From positions 18,725 through 82,724 of the forward strand of contig CAYQTE010000016.1 in assembly GCA_964420285.1 (NCBI GenBank): DNA of 64,000 nt, read 5' to 3'. The notes below the pieces were generated by a model. It had not been told where the DNA came from, ran no database searches, and saw nothing but the letters and a program-made list of their open reading frames with translations. A program made the translations under genes and the position numbers. The stretch comes from CAYQTE01 sp964420285. GTDB taxonomy: Bacteria > Planctomycetota > Phycisphaerae > Tepidisphaerales > Tepidisphaeraceae. Positions 1 to 9,111 of this stretch are shown here, piece by piece; the stretch's first letter is position 1, and each line of letters opens with the position of its first letter.

Positions 1-1387
1 TCAGGTCCGTCGTGTGGGCGATGCCGTACGGTGTGGCCAGTTCAGGGCGGCGCAGGTCTTCATAGTTGATCGGCAGGCCGTGATCGACACTGTCGTAGCG
101 ACGCAGGTCCATCGCGTCACCATCGGGCGACCAGAGCCAGATCTTCATCTCGCCGGCCGCCTGCGCGCCGTTGTCGATGTCGATCGACGCCGGATACTTC
201 TGCCAGAAATTCCGCACGGCCGCGGCCATGCCGCCGGATACGTCGCTCAGCACCGCCAATCCCAGCGAGCGATGCCCGTTGCCGGTATCGACGTGGACCC
301 ATGATGCCTTGCTCGAAGTACGCTTGTCGATGGAATAGCTGTCCGGCCCCAGTTGCGTCAGGCGGAAGTCGTTCCAGACCGGAACCGTCTGGATGGCGCC
401 ACGGGATTGGGCGCTGAGCTGCTCCATGTTCGGGACACGCTGGCCGGCGAGGTTCGCCGCGTAATCCCGCGTCACCTCGGCGCCGGCGGAAGGCCGATAG
501 CCCGGCAGCATCATCACCGGCTGGCCCCAGATTCCCGCGCCATCGCCGGCGAAGCGGACATGGCGATTATGCGGCTGTTCGGAAAACGGCACCGTGACGC
601 TGATGCCCAGGCCCTTGATGAAATCGGTCTGGTTATTGCCGTCGTAGACGAACGAGTGGACCATCCGCACCTGCCCCATTCCGGCGAAGAAATAGAGCCG
701 CACGGTAAACGGCAGCAGCTTCTTTCCCGTGCGGGACGACACGTGCGTGCCCTCGATCTTGACCACCGCCCGCACCGGGCCGGATTGTTCCAGCGTCACT
801 TTCGTCACCGATGAGACCAGCGAATCCTGCTGGATGATGCCGGCGCTGTCGAGCTTGCTGCGATCTTCCAGCGTGAGAATCAGCCGGCCGTTCTGCCCCA
901 CCGTCCGCGTGCCCACGCGCATCCACTCGAAGAGATTGCTTCCCGTGTTGAGAATCCGGCAGCTCATGGCGCCGGTGTCGATGGTGATGCCGGTGGCGTC
1001 GCTGACGCACGTGACCGGCTGGCTGGGAGCGGCCGACGCGCCCACGGACAATTGCAGTGGCCCCGCCGCGCCGGCGGGCGCGGCGATCGCTTCGCCGCTC
1101 CACTTGACCGAACCGTCGGGCCAGTAGGCCGTCGTCCATGTCTGCACCGGTATGCTGCTCCCGTCGGCGCTCCTCAGCGTAAGCGAATCGGTCGGCTGCA
1201 GGGCGCCCTTGGGCCACGGCACTCCCCAGCTCACGCCTTCGTTCACGGCCGGCGCTGAATTGCCCAGCCAGTGTACGTTCACCGGCGCCGGCGCCGCCCA
1301 GGCCACCGGAGCGGCGATCAGACAGATCGCGCACGCCATGATCGCAATTCGCCCAACCCAGCCGTCCCTTATGATTGACGATCGCAT
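1..1387 (-). CDS. YetA/PcRGLX-like RIFT-barrel protein, 3'-truncated (exo-rhamnogalacturonan lyase family)
   Basis: An uninterrupted frame runs from an ATG at 1387 off the window's left edge, so the C-terminus is missing. AGGAG lies about 8 nt upstream of the start. A signal peptide is visible (hydrophobic MACAICLIAAPVAWA, about residues 17-31). The mature protein begins PAPVNVHWLG and continues with GVSWGVPWPKGAL, WTTAYWPDGSVKWSG and later FFAGMGQVRMVHSFVYDG. This pattern is typical of the YetA/PcRGLX family (N-terminal RIFT barrel, central beta-sandwich), whose fungal member is an exo-acting rhamnogalacturonan lyase (PL26). Activity of the bacterial relatives is mostly untested. Likely an exported polysaccharide-degrading enzyme, in keeping with GH28, GH105 and GH106 elsewhere in the window. 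The family is recognised by motif memory, not by a profile search. Confidence 0.72.
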   Translation of the reverse strand, partial: MRSSIIRDGWVGRIAIMACAICLIAAPVAWAAPAPVNVHWLGNSAPAVNEGVSWGVPWPKGALQPTDSLTLRSADGSSIPVQTWTTAYWPDGSVKWSGEAIAAPAGAAGPLQLSVGASAAPSQPVTCVSDATGITIDTGAMSCRILNTGSNLFEWMRVGTRTVGQNGRLILTLEDRSKLDSAGIIQQDSLVSSVTKVTLEQSGPVRAVVKIEGTHVSSRTGKKLLPFTVRLYFFAGMGQVRMVHSFVYDGNNQTDFIKGLGISVTVPFSEQPHNRHVRFAGDGAGIWGQPVMMLPGYRPSAGAEVTRDYAANLAGQRVPNMEQLSAQSRGAIQTVPVWNDFRLTQLGPDSYSIDKRTSSKASWVHVDTGNGHRSLGLAVLSDVSGGMAAAVRNFWQKYPASIDIDNGAQAAGEMKIWLWSPDGDAMDLRRYDSVDHGLPINYEDLRRPELATPYGIAHTTDL

Positions 1388-1609
1388 CGAGTAACTCCTG
1401 AAGCGTTGTGTTTCGTCGATTTTCCGCCGATCGCGCCGCCGCTTTTTTTTCTGCGCCCCGCCTTGCAGGCGCACCGCCGTTACGCGGACATGATATCGAA
1501 ATGGCTCGGCGCCTCTCGGCCGGTCGAGGCGGAGTGTACAGCGCCGCACGCGCGGAAATCAAAATTTCCGCAATCCCGCCGCGGCTGGCGAATGCACAGG
1601 CAGCGCCGG

Positions 1610-2524
1610 CTAATTGTCGGGCGTGAGCAGAAAATCGGGCGGCGGAGGCGAGGTGTTGTCCGGCGTCGGCTCTACGGCACCGGGGTCTTGCTGCGCGGCC
1701 GAGTCCGGATTCGCCTGCGCATCGCCCGCCTGATCCGGGGCGGCCTGTTGATGCATGGCGGCGCGGAGTTCCTGTAATTGATCCGGCGTCAGTGGCTGCG
1801 TGTCGCCGTTCCCCTGGCCGGGAGTCTGAACCGGCTGCGGCACGGAATCGCCGTGCATCGCCGCCCGTAACCGCTGAAGTTGCTCTGGGGTCAACGGCGC
1901 CGTGTCGTTGGGGTCGGGCACGACTGGCGGCAAAAGGGGATCAGCGTACGCCGAACCCCCTATGGCCGATGTCACGCCGGGACTGAAAACCTGAAAATCG
2001 CCCTCGCCCACCTCCTGAACGTCCAGTTGCAGCGCGGTCCGCGGCGCCTGCGTGCTTACCAGGCACTCGCGGCATCCATCCGGCAACGGCTGGGGATCCC
2101 AGACATACACCTTCAACAGCAAATCCGGCCGCGACATGCCGGCCGGCGAATAGCCGTACGGCTGGCCCGATATCGGACTGCTCAGGTCCAGCGGATCGTT
2201 GGGATCCTTAATGAGCTTCAAGACCGCCAGCGACGGCGGCATGCGGTCATAGGTGGAATAGAACTCAAGGATCAGCCCGGCGATGCTATGCAGATTCTCT
2301 TCGTCCTGGGCTTTGAGCTGCTTTGGCGTCTTGACGGAGTTGGCGGGCACGGCCGGCTGAGCGGCCGGCGGCCTGGTCCCCACCGTGCCGGCAGTGACCT
2401 GAAGCGGTTGCGGCTGGGCCGGAGGCGGCGAGTCCTGGCACGCCCCCAGCACACCCAGCATGCACGTCAGCGTCACAACCGGCGTCCACCGCGTCAGCAC
2501 GAGCTTGAACGAAACAGCTCTCAA
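1610..2524 (-). CDS. Putative lipoprotein, last gene of the T2SS operon
   Basis: Frame of up to 330 residues (ATG at 2602). I prefer the TTG at 2524: it has GGCGAGG just upstream and gives a clean lipoprotein signal (basic start, hydrophobic stretch, lipobox GVLGAC followed by QDS). From 2524 the protein has 304 residues. The middle (LHSIAGLILEFYSTYDRMPP and a later VYVWDPQPLPDGC) vaguely recalls pseudopilin-type domains but I cannot assign a family. The C-terminal half is Pro/Gln/Asp-rich and holds two near copies of a 16-residue unit, LTPEQLQRLRAAMHGD and LTPDQLQELRAAMHQQ. It lies directly downstream of gspD, so a role as pilotin or accessory secretion lipoprotein is possible but inferred only from position. 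Confidence 0.6.
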   Translation of the reverse strand: MRAVSFKLVLTRWTPVVTLTCMLGVLGACQDSPPPAQPQPLQVTAGTVGTRPPAAQPAVPANSVKTPKQLKAQDEENLHSIAGLILEFYSTYDRMPPSLAVLKLIKDPNDPLDLSSPISGQPYGYSPAGMSRPDLLLKVYVWDPQPLPDGCRECLVSTQAPRTALQLDVQEVGEGDFQVFSPGVTSAIGGSAYADPLLPPVVPDPNDTAPLTPEQLQRLRAAMHGDSVPQPVQTPGQGNGDTQPLTPDQLQELRAAMHQQAAPDQAGDAQANPDSAAQQDPGAVEPTPDNTSPPPPDFLLTPDN

Positions 2525-2618
2525 AAACACCTCGCCAAAAAAGAGTATCCCGCCCCCGCGGAAAATTCCACAGGTGCGGGATACCCACCGGCGATGCATC
2601 ATGCACCGACGGAATAAA

Positions 2619-5336
2619 TTACGGCTTCACGGGCGCCGGCGCGGTCGGCTGATCCGGCAGCAACTGCGCCGGAGGCGGCGGCGGGTTCTGCACCGGGCCC
2701 ATGCCGTTGGTGCCGCCATTGCGACCGTTGCGCATCTCTTCGGCGTGAATCTCCGCCTGCATCAGGAACGGGTCGACAACGGGTTCCGGCGCCGGCAGAG
2801 TCGTGGCGCCACGCATCATGCCTTCCAATTGCGGGGCCAGATCCTTCTTGTTGGTGACCTCCTGCAATTCGTCCTGCGTCTGCTCGTACAGGTATTCCGG
2901 CCGCAATGCCACGTGCGGCGTCATGAAAATCAGCAATTCGGTTCGCGTATCGGAGTATTGGGTACGGCCAAACAGCGGACCAAGGAGCGGGATGTCGCCC
3001 AGGAGGGGAACCTTCTGGAACGAGGTGCTCTTCTGATCGCCGATCATGCCGCCGATGACGATCGTCTGGCCATTCTGGATGGCGACGTAGGTCTGGGCTG
3101 TGCGGGTATTAAACACCGGCGCAGTCAGGCCGTTGGAGGAAATCGGGACGGTCTGATCGCTGAGTGAGGAGACTTCCGGCTCGACCAGGCAGGTGACCAG
3201 ACCTTCCTGATTCACGTGAGGCTGGACGAGGAGGATAATGCCGACCGACTGGTACTGAATGGTGTTGAGGGTCTGGCCCAGAGTGGTGGTCTGGCTGTTG
3301 GTGATGATGGGGACGGATTGTCCGACGGTGATTTCCGCAGTCTGGTTGTCGGAGCAAAGGATATACGGACGGGACATCACGTCCAGCTTGCCGTTGACCG
3401 CCAGGGCGTGCAACGCCGCCTGGACGTTGCTCTCGGTGACCTGCAGAAGCAGGCCGCCGTTGGAATTGAACGCGCCCAGGTTGCCGAAACTGCTGGCGCC
3501 TTTCTGGCCGTTGAGAGTCGTTGTAGTGCCGGCTGCGGGCGCAGCCGCACCCGCGGCGGCCGCCGGGGTGCGCAGGTTCAGTGCCGAGAAGTCCATTCCG
3601 AAGTCGCTGGTCTCGTCGAGGGAGACTTCGGCGACCAGGACTTTGATGAGCACCTGAGCGACGGGCCGGTCGAGTTGTTCGATAACGATTTCGACTTCGG
3701 GCTTGAGCTTGGTGACAACGGCGACGAGAAGGGAATTGGTATCGACGTCGGGGACGACATAGGCGGCCCCGGTAAGGTCATCGGAATTATTTTCGCCGCC
3801 GGTGGCGCCGACGGAGGCGAGGTTGCCGACGCCGCCGGTTCGATTGCCGGTGCCAAGGCCGCCGACGCCGCCGCCGCCTAATGCGGTGCTGCCGGTCCCG
3901 CCGCGGCCGGTACCGGTCGTGCCGCCGCCGAGGCTCGTGCCGCCGCCAAGCGACGTGCCGCCGCCGAGGCTCGTACCGCCGCCACGGCCGGTGGTGCCGG
4001 TCGCGCCGCCGCGGCCAGTGGTGCCGCCGCCACGGCCAGTTGTACCGCCGCCACCGCCCAGGCCGCTGCTGCTGCCAAGACTGCCGACGCTGCTGCTGCC
4101 GATGGTCGTGCCGCGCGTGCCGGTTGTCGTGGACCGTCCCGACGACGTGCTGGTGCCGTTGAACAGGGCGTTGAGCGTCGCGGCCATATCCTGGGCATAC
4201 CCGTTCTTCACCTTATAGAGGAAGAATGAGGTCTGCTGCGACGTATCGGCATCCAATTGATCCAGCAACTGCCAGATGATCAGGAGTGTGGCCTTGGGGC
4301 CATTGACAACGACGTTGTTGGAACGTTCATCAGCACTGGCGATGACTTTTTGGGCTTCAAGATCAGGTGACGCGGCGGTCCCACCGCCACCACCACCGCC
4401 TCGAGCCGTGCCCGCTGCGCCAGCCCGACCGCCGCCAGGAGTGGTTGCGCCCCGGGTTGCGCCTGGACCGGCAGCAGCCCCAAAGCCGCCGGTGGCAGCG
4501 TTACCGCCGCCACCGCCACCGCCGGCCGGGGGAGGCGGCGGGGGAAACATGGTGGTGATCAGGGTTGCCGCGGTCTGGGCATCGGCATTGAAGAGGTGGC
4601 GCACGAACATGCTGCTGGCCACGCCGGTCTGCGTATCCAGATCGTGGCAAATCTGCGCCGCTCGCCGGATATTCGACGAGGTATCGGTGATGATGATGAC
4701 GTTGGCCCCGTTGTTGCTTGTCACGATCGCGGTGGCCGACAAAATCGGCAGCAGGTCGTTGCGAAGCTGACCGGCGGCGATGGTCTTGAGGGGAATGATC
4801 TGCGTGATGAGCTGGTCGGTATCGGCGATCTCGTTGGGATCACCGCCGTAGCGAACCGGCAGATTCTCATACATCAGATTGAGGCGGGTATCCACCTTGA
4901 GGATTCGCCCCATGGGAAGCACGCCGTAGCCGTCGGCTTCCAGCGCGGTATCCAGCAGGGCCGGAATCTGGTCGCTGGAGACCGGCACGGGCGAGTTCAG
5001 GGTGATTCGCCCCGAGACTTCGCTCATCTTGACGGTGATGTATCCCGCCTTTTCAGACAGGTAATTAAGCACCTCGTCGATGGATGCGCCCTTGAAATTG
5101 AGGGAGACCATGGTGGTGGGCGGTGGCTGGGCGAACGGCAAAGTCGCCGGACCGCCCAGTGGATTGGACGGGGCGGATGTCGAAGCGCCCAGAGTAATCA
5201 TCTCCGGCAAGGTCGTGGAGCCCGGCGCGGCGCCCAGCACCTGATACGGCGCCGGCTGTCCGTACAGCCACATCGGCGCTACCGCCAGAAGAACCGCGAT
5301 TCCCATGATTCCCGCGCACCAACGCATTCCACGCAT
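2619..5336 (-). CDS. gspD: Type II secretion outer-membrane secretin GspD
   Basis: 905 residues, ATG preceded by AAGGA. Signal peptide over about residues 1-27 (MGIAVLLAVAPMWLYG). N-terminal N0/N1-type domains follow (VSLNFKGASIDEVLNYLSE; LKTIAAGQLRNDLLPILSA). The C-terminal secretin domain is clear (VLIKVLVAEVSLDE; GLLLQVTESNVQAALHAL; VPLLGDIPLLGPLFGRTQ near residue 790). It forms the multimeric outer-membrane channel. Two very long glycine-rich stretches interrupt the periplasmic region: about residues 265-320, and about 390-510 where GGGTSL units repeat in tandem. Such inserts are not normal for GspD. The gene follows the PilP/GspC-like gene after about 200 bp and may have its own promoter. 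The family call is secure. GspD rather than PilQ is chosen because the operon carries gspE-K. Confidence 0.93.
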   Translation of the reverse strand: MRGMRWCAGIMGIAVLLAVAPMWLYGQPAPYQVLGAAPGSTTLPEMITLGASTSAPSNPLGGPATLPFAQPPPTTMVSLNFKGASIDEVLNYLSEKAGYITVKMSEVSGRITLNSPVPVSSDQIPALLDTALEADGYGVLPMGRILKVDTRLNLMYENLPVRYGGDPNEIADTDQLITQIIPLKTIAAGQLRNDLLPILSATAIVTSNNGANVIIITDTSSNIRRAAQICHDLDTQTGVASSMFVRHLFNADAQTAATLITTMFPPPPPPAGGGGGGGNAATGGFGAAAGPGATRGATTPGGGRAGAAGTARGGGGGGGTAASPDLEAQKVIASADERSNNVVVNGPKATLLIIWQLLDQLDADTSQQTSFFLYKVKNGYAQDMAATLNALFNGTSTSSGRSTTTGTRGTTIGSSSVGSLGSSSGLGGGGGTTGRGGGTTGRGGATGTTGRGGGTSLGGGTSLGGGTSLGGGTTGTGRGGTGSTALGGGGVGGLGTGNRTGGVGNLASVGATGGENNSDDLTGAAYVVPDVDTNSLLVAVVTKLKPEVEIVIEQLDRPVAQVLIKVLVAEVSLDETSDFGMDFSALNLRTPAAAAGAAAPAAGTTTTLNGQKGASSFGNLGAFNSNGGLLLQVTESNVQAALHALAVNGKLDVMSRPYILCSDNQTAEITVGQSVPIITNSQTTTLGQTLNTIQYQSVGIILLVQPHVNQEGLVTCLVEPEVSSLSDQTVPISSNGLTAPVFNTRTAQTYVAIQNGQTIVIGGMIGDQKSTSFQKVPLLGDIPLLGPLFGRTQYSDTRTELLIFMTPHVALRPEYLYEQTQDELQEVTNKKDLAPQLEGMMRGATTLPAPEPVVDPFLMQAEIHAEEMRNGRNGGTNGMGPVQNPPPPPAQLLPDQPTAPAPVKP

Positions 5337-5545
5337 GTGTGTTTCCTTTTTGTCGTTCCGCTACGTTGCCCGATCCTGCCGCCGTCGAACTGCCCGGTCA
5401 ACCGCACCCGGCCGACCGATAATCCTCCGCGTTGCCCTTATTAACACCGCTGGGCCATCATTGTTGTATCGACAGTGTGCCGGGCATCACTTTACCGGAC
5501 CCTGGCCGGCAATCGACCGCCACGGCGATTACACCTGCCGGATTG

Positions 5546-6709
5546 CTAATTCTCATCCGCCGGCGCCGTCTGGTCGGCACCCGCCGGCGTCTGGTCGGCC
5601 GGTTGCACAACAGCCTTTGCGGGCTGGGTTGTCGGCGCATCGCCCGGCAGGGACAGACCCGACAGACCGGTAAGTTCCGCCTGTCGGCGCAACTTCATCT
5701 GGGTCAGAAGATCGTCGGCACCGAGGGCTTCGCCCGTTTTTTGCGTCGTGGCGGTATTGTTCAGCAACTCGGTTACCTCCAGCACCGACGGCCTGGTGGT
5801 CGAGCGCAGGTACGCATCGCCTGCCAGGCTGTAGCCGATCGGAATGACCCGAGTTCCCGAAGCCGCCTTGTAATGCAATTCCGTGAGCGAGATGAAAGTG
5901 ATCGTGCCGCGGGCAATGGCATCGCCCACCTTAACGCGGGTCACCTGGAAGGACACGGTATTTTCGATAAAGGCGATGGGGACGTCTTTCCCATTGATCT
6001 TCTCGATCGCCGCGCCGTTAAAGAGCGACTGGCTCTCCAGACGAGCCCGGGCGGCCTCCAGTTGCTGCGCCGCCAGTTGCGCCTGGCTGGGGCCTGCCGG
6101 CGGCGGCGCGACGTACTGCACGGGCGGCGCCACATAGGGCAGACCCTTCTGGAAGATACTGCGCTTGCTGAATTCGGTCGCATATTCCACCGGCATGGCG
6201 GCGGGCATGTTGATGGCGATCATGTCACCGGCCGGCGGAGCTGTGGCGACGGGGCCGCGCCCGGTGCCGTTGCCGCGTCCGGGGAACACACTTGCCGATC
6301 CGGTTCCCGATCCGGCTGGACGGGTCGTGGTGCCGCCGCGGTTGCCAAACACGCTGGTTGACCCGCCGCCGGCGGGCGCGCCGATCGTACCGGTGGTGCC
6401 GCGAATCCCCGATGCGCCAAGCCCGCCGGGCCTGGTCGAGGGCGCCGTCGTGGCCCCGGCTAAGATGCCGGGCCGGGTGGACGGGGCCGTGGTGGCCCCG
6501 GCAAGAGCGGCGGGCCGCGTCGCAGCGCCGACCAGAGGCGAGGCCGATCGTCCGGCCCCGAAGGGCGCGACGGCCGAGGGAACGGTCGTCGGGCTGGCCG
6601 AAGCGGGCCTGGTTGTGGCCTGGCCGCGAGTGGAAGCCGTAGCGAAAAGCAGGCCGGCCGAAGCCGCCGCCAATGCTGCCAACGATAGCAATTTGGATGT
6701 GGATGTCAT
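5546..6709 (-). CDS. PilP/GspC-like periplasmic T2SS component
   Basis: 387 residues with a signal peptide (LLSLAALAAASAGLLFATAS). A long Pro/Ala/Thr/Gly-rich linker runs to about residue 150, with tandem LAGATTAPSTRPG-type units. A compact C-terminal region follows (KINGKDVPIAFIENTVSFQV, RVKVGDAIARGTITFISLTE, GTRVIPIGYSLAGDAYL). A beta-rich domain of this kind located between the PilO-like and secretin genes matches the position and general form of PilP or GspC, which link the inner-membrane platform to the secretin. The ATG overlaps the stop of the upstream gene (ATGA), indicating translational coupling. The assignment is structural and positional; I see no diagnostic motif. Confidence 0.55.
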   Translation of the reverse strand: MTSTSKLLSLAALAAASAGLLFATASTRGQATTRPASASPTTVPSAVAPFGAGRSASPLVGAATRPAALAGATTAPSTRPGILAGATTAPSTRPGGLGASGIRGTTGTIGAPAGGGSTSVFGNRGGTTTRPAGSGTGSASVFPGRGNGTGRGPVATAPPAGDMIAINMPAAMPVEYATEFSKRSIFQKGLPYVAPPVQYVAPPPAGPSQAQLAAQQLEAARARLESQSLFNGAAIEKINGKDVPIAFIENTVSFQVTRVKVGDAIARGTITFISLTELHYKAASGTRVIPIGYSLAGDAYLRSTTRPSVLEVTELLNNTATTQKTGEALGADDLLTQMKLRRQAELTGLSGLSLPGDAPTTQPAKAVVQPADQTPAGADQTAPADEN

Positions 6710-7305
6710 AATCCTGCTCCTTGATGCAAATCGACTCCAGCCGCGGAGCTGACCGTTCTGGTGGGCGCGGCGGGTTTTTCCGGGGGCGCCACGCTGAGAG
6801 CGGACACCTTCATGCGGACCATCAGATCGTCGACGCCTTCGTGTGCCGCGGCAATATTCAGATCACTGATGCGAAGCGGGACGGGGGAATTTTCCAGGGC
6901 CCAGATCAAGCGGCTGACGGAATTCATCGTGCCTTCGAGATTGAAGTCGTAGTCGCGGACGATGAAATCGCCCTCTTTGGCGGGCTTGTCGGTGCGATAG
7001 CCTTTGACATTGACGCTGGCCCATTCGGACCAGGCTTGAATGGCCCGCATGGTTTGCGACTGGACCAGTTCCGAATCCTCCTGCAGGCCGTTCTTCTTCA
7101 TGATCTCCCATTCGGGAAGCATGGCGCGGTATTCCTTGAACTTCTGGAGATCTTCCTTCAGATCGGTGTCGAGTTTGGCCTTGCCGGTGACGATGTCTTC
7201 GCCGGTCTTGAGATAGGGATCGATGCCGTAGGTATACAGCAGCGCCACGACGCCGAGGACGAGCACCGTGATCAGAATGTTCATTTCACGTTTTGCGATG
7301 ACCAC
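6706..7305 (-). CDS. GspM/PilO-like inner-membrane assembly protein
   Basis: Start taken as GTG at 7305, with GGAG five nt upstream, giving 199 residues (VVIAKREMNILI). One N-terminal membrane segment (MNILITVLVLGVVALLYTYG), then a charged coiled-coil-like stretch (GKAKLDTDLKEDLQKFKEY) and a ferredoxin-like C-terminal region (DYDFNLEGTMNSVSRLIWAL, SPVPLRISDLNI). This is the layout of GspM/PilO, which pair with GspL/PilN in the T2SS/T4P inner-membrane platform. It ends by ATGA overlap with the next gene and starts 34 nt after the PilM/N-like gene. The longer frame starting at 7434 would overlap the upstream gene and lacks a ribosome site. Confidence 0.7.
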   Translation of the reverse strand: MVIAKREMNILITVLVLGVVALLYTYGIDPYLKTGEDIVTGKAKLDTDLKEDLQKFKEYRAMLPEWEIMKKNGLQEDSELVQSQTMRAIQAWSEWASVNVKGYRTDKPAKEGDFIVRDYDFNLEGTMNSVSRLIWALENSPVPLRISDLNIAAAHEGVDDLMVRMKVSALSVAPPEKPAAPTRTVSSAAGVDLHQGAGL

Positions 7306-7339
7306 AAATTCTCCAGATCCACAAGGCCACGAATGATAA

Positions 7340-9034
7340 TTACCGTCCCAACGAAGTCCGGCGACCCGTGGTGACGTTCGAGGGCGCTGCCGGCCGAGCC
7401 GGGGTGGCCGGCGACAGAGCCGATTTCGGCACAAACGTATAGGTGATATCGAACTGGGATTCCTCCGCCCGCCCGCCGGCGACGGTGGCTACGCCGGGGA
7501 CGGCGCCGACTCCGCCGCCACGACGGCCGCCGCCGCGACCGCCGCCGCGGCCGCCGCGACCAAAGCCGCCGGTGGCGGTGGCCGCCGCGCCGGTTGTGTC
7601 CGCGGGCGCCGTAATGCCGGGGCCGCCGGTGCTGTTGCCGCTCTTGAAATCCAAGTTTATGACGGTCGGCAGCTTGCGAAGGGCGTCAACAAGCTGCTGG
7701 GCTCGCTGAAGGTCGCTGGTACGGCCGGCCAGCTTGATCAGCAGCGATCGCGCGGGCAGCGGCGGAGGGGCGTTCTTGACGGCGCGCGTCGGTGGAGGCG
7801 GCGGTTCCTGCAGGTGGATGCTTGTGACATATGTCAATCCATCGTCAACTCCGGCCTCTACGGTCTTGGTGAGATCGGCCAGACAGGCGAGATAGCGGGG
7901 ATCGTGGTTGTACCAGAGCCGGGCCATGGTGATGGTCTTGACGTCGGCTTTGGCACGCATGGTCTGCGGATCCAGCAGGCTGAGGCTGTGCTGCTGGGCC
8001 TGGAGCGCCGCCAGATCCGCCTGCTGCGTCTGGTTCAGTGAAACCATTGCGAATATGACGACCACGACAGTCGCCGCCGCGCTGTACGTCCAGCGGGGGA
8101 TTCGAACGACCTTGGGCGGCGCCAAACGCGAGTGGAGGAAATCGACCGGCGGCCCGCTGGGACCGACAGCGCCGGTTCCCGCCAGCGCCAGTGCGATGGC
8201 CGCCGCGTAGCCGTTCACATTCACCTGGCCATTGCCGTTGCTCGAAGCGGTCACGCCCAGGGAGGCGATATCGCCAGTTCGCACCGGGAAGCCGAGTTGC
8301 TGACTGAGGGCCGGGCCATCCAGGCCGGAACCATCCCACAGGACCAGTTCGCGATCGGTGCCGGTGGTTGGGAGAGTGGAGACCAGCCGTCGCAGTTCGC
8401 TGAGGAACGAGGATTGCTGGGCGTTGTAGCGAAGATGGCGGACCGCGGCCGGGACAACCCCGCGCTGGGCCGTCAATTCCGATCCGGTCGCCGCAACGGC
8501 CAGGACCATGGCGTTTTCGCGGCCGGTTCGAGCGGTGGCTTCACCGAGCGCGACGGCCGAGGGCATGATGGCGGCGAGCTTGATGCGGGCGACTTCGCAG
8601 GCTTTTTCCAGGGCGGTGACGTATTTGCGAGCGGTGGCAACCAGGAGGATCGGCTGGGCCACCTCGGGGTTGCGATTATCCACGAAATCGTAGACCAGGT
8701 CGGTGATTTCGGAACTGAACTCGACCTCGGCCTGGAGGCGGAGCATGTCGTTTCGGGTCAGTTCATCGGTGACCGGAGCTTCCTTGGAGCTGACCAGTAT
8801 CCAGCGAGCCGGCAGGCCGGCGATAGCCACGTTGGCAGTAAAGCCGTCGTCCTTGAGGAACTTGCCCAGAGCCAGGCCCATGGCCTCGGGCTGATCTGGA
8901 CCGGCGCCCTGTGGATAGACGAATTCCGCTGTATGACGGACTTCCGGGTGCTCACCACCATGTATTTCGGCAACCAGGAGCGAATGCTCGCCGATGGCCA
9001 ATCCCAAGACTTTGTTATACCGCAGCGCTTTCAC
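7340..9034 (-). CDS. GspL-like protein: PilM-type actin fold fused to PilN-type domain
   Basis: Start taken as GTG at 9034 (564 residues, LVKALRYNKVLGLAIG). The N-terminal approx. 300 residues look like the actin-fold PilM/GspL cytoplasmic domain (VLGLAIGEHSLLVAEI; VNGYAAAIALALAGTG). A single membrane segment follows (AAATVVVVIFAMVSL). The C-terminal PilN-like part has a coiled coil (QTQQADLAALQAQQHSL) and a ferredoxin-like region (LIKLAGRTSDLQRAQQLVDAL). It thus combines PilM and PilN in one polypeptide, as GspL does. A Gly/Arg-rich patch (GRGGRGGGRGGG) interrupts the C-terminal domain. It probably recruits the GspE ATPase to the membrane platform. Confidence 0.75.
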   Translation of the reverse strand: MKALRYNKVLGLAIGEHSLLVAEIHGGEHPEVRHTAEFVYPQGAGPDQPEAMGLALGKFLKDDGFTANVAIAGLPARWILVSSKEAPVTDELTRNDMLRLQAEVEFSSEITDLVYDFVDNRNPEVAQPILLVATARKYVTALEKACEVARIKLAAIMPSAVALGEATARTGRENAMVLAVAATGSELTAQRGVVPAAVRHLRYNAQQSSFLSELRRLVSTLPTTGTDRELVLWDGSGLDGPALSQQLGFPVRTGDIASLGVTASSNGNGQVNVNGYAAAIALALAGTGAVGPSGPPVDFLHSRLAPPKVVRIPRWTYSAAATVVVVIFAMVSLNQTQQADLAALQAQQHSLSLLDPQTMRAKADVKTITMARLWYNHDPRYLACLADLTKTVEAGVDDGLTYVTSIHLQEPPPPPTRAVKNAPPPLPARSLLIKLAGRTSDLQRAQQLVDALRKLPTVINLDFKSGNSTGGPGITAPADTTGAAATATGGFGRGGRGGGRGGGRRGGGVGAVPGVATVAGGRAEESQFDITYTFVPKSALSPATPARPAAPSNVTTGRRTSLGR

Positions 9035-9111
9035 GAGCCACCCGCCTGTGTAATTAAATCGCCCCCGCGTCCAGTCACAACTCAACAATCAAGCAAGACG
9101 TAACCTGTTTC

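Noticed and set aside
633..1562. Long open frame (309 codons, minus strand) over the start of the RIFT-barrel gene
   Set aside because: Out of frame with the clear signal peptide and conserved segments of the 1-1387 gene; Arg/Ala/Gly-rich translation typical of a GC-driven shadow.
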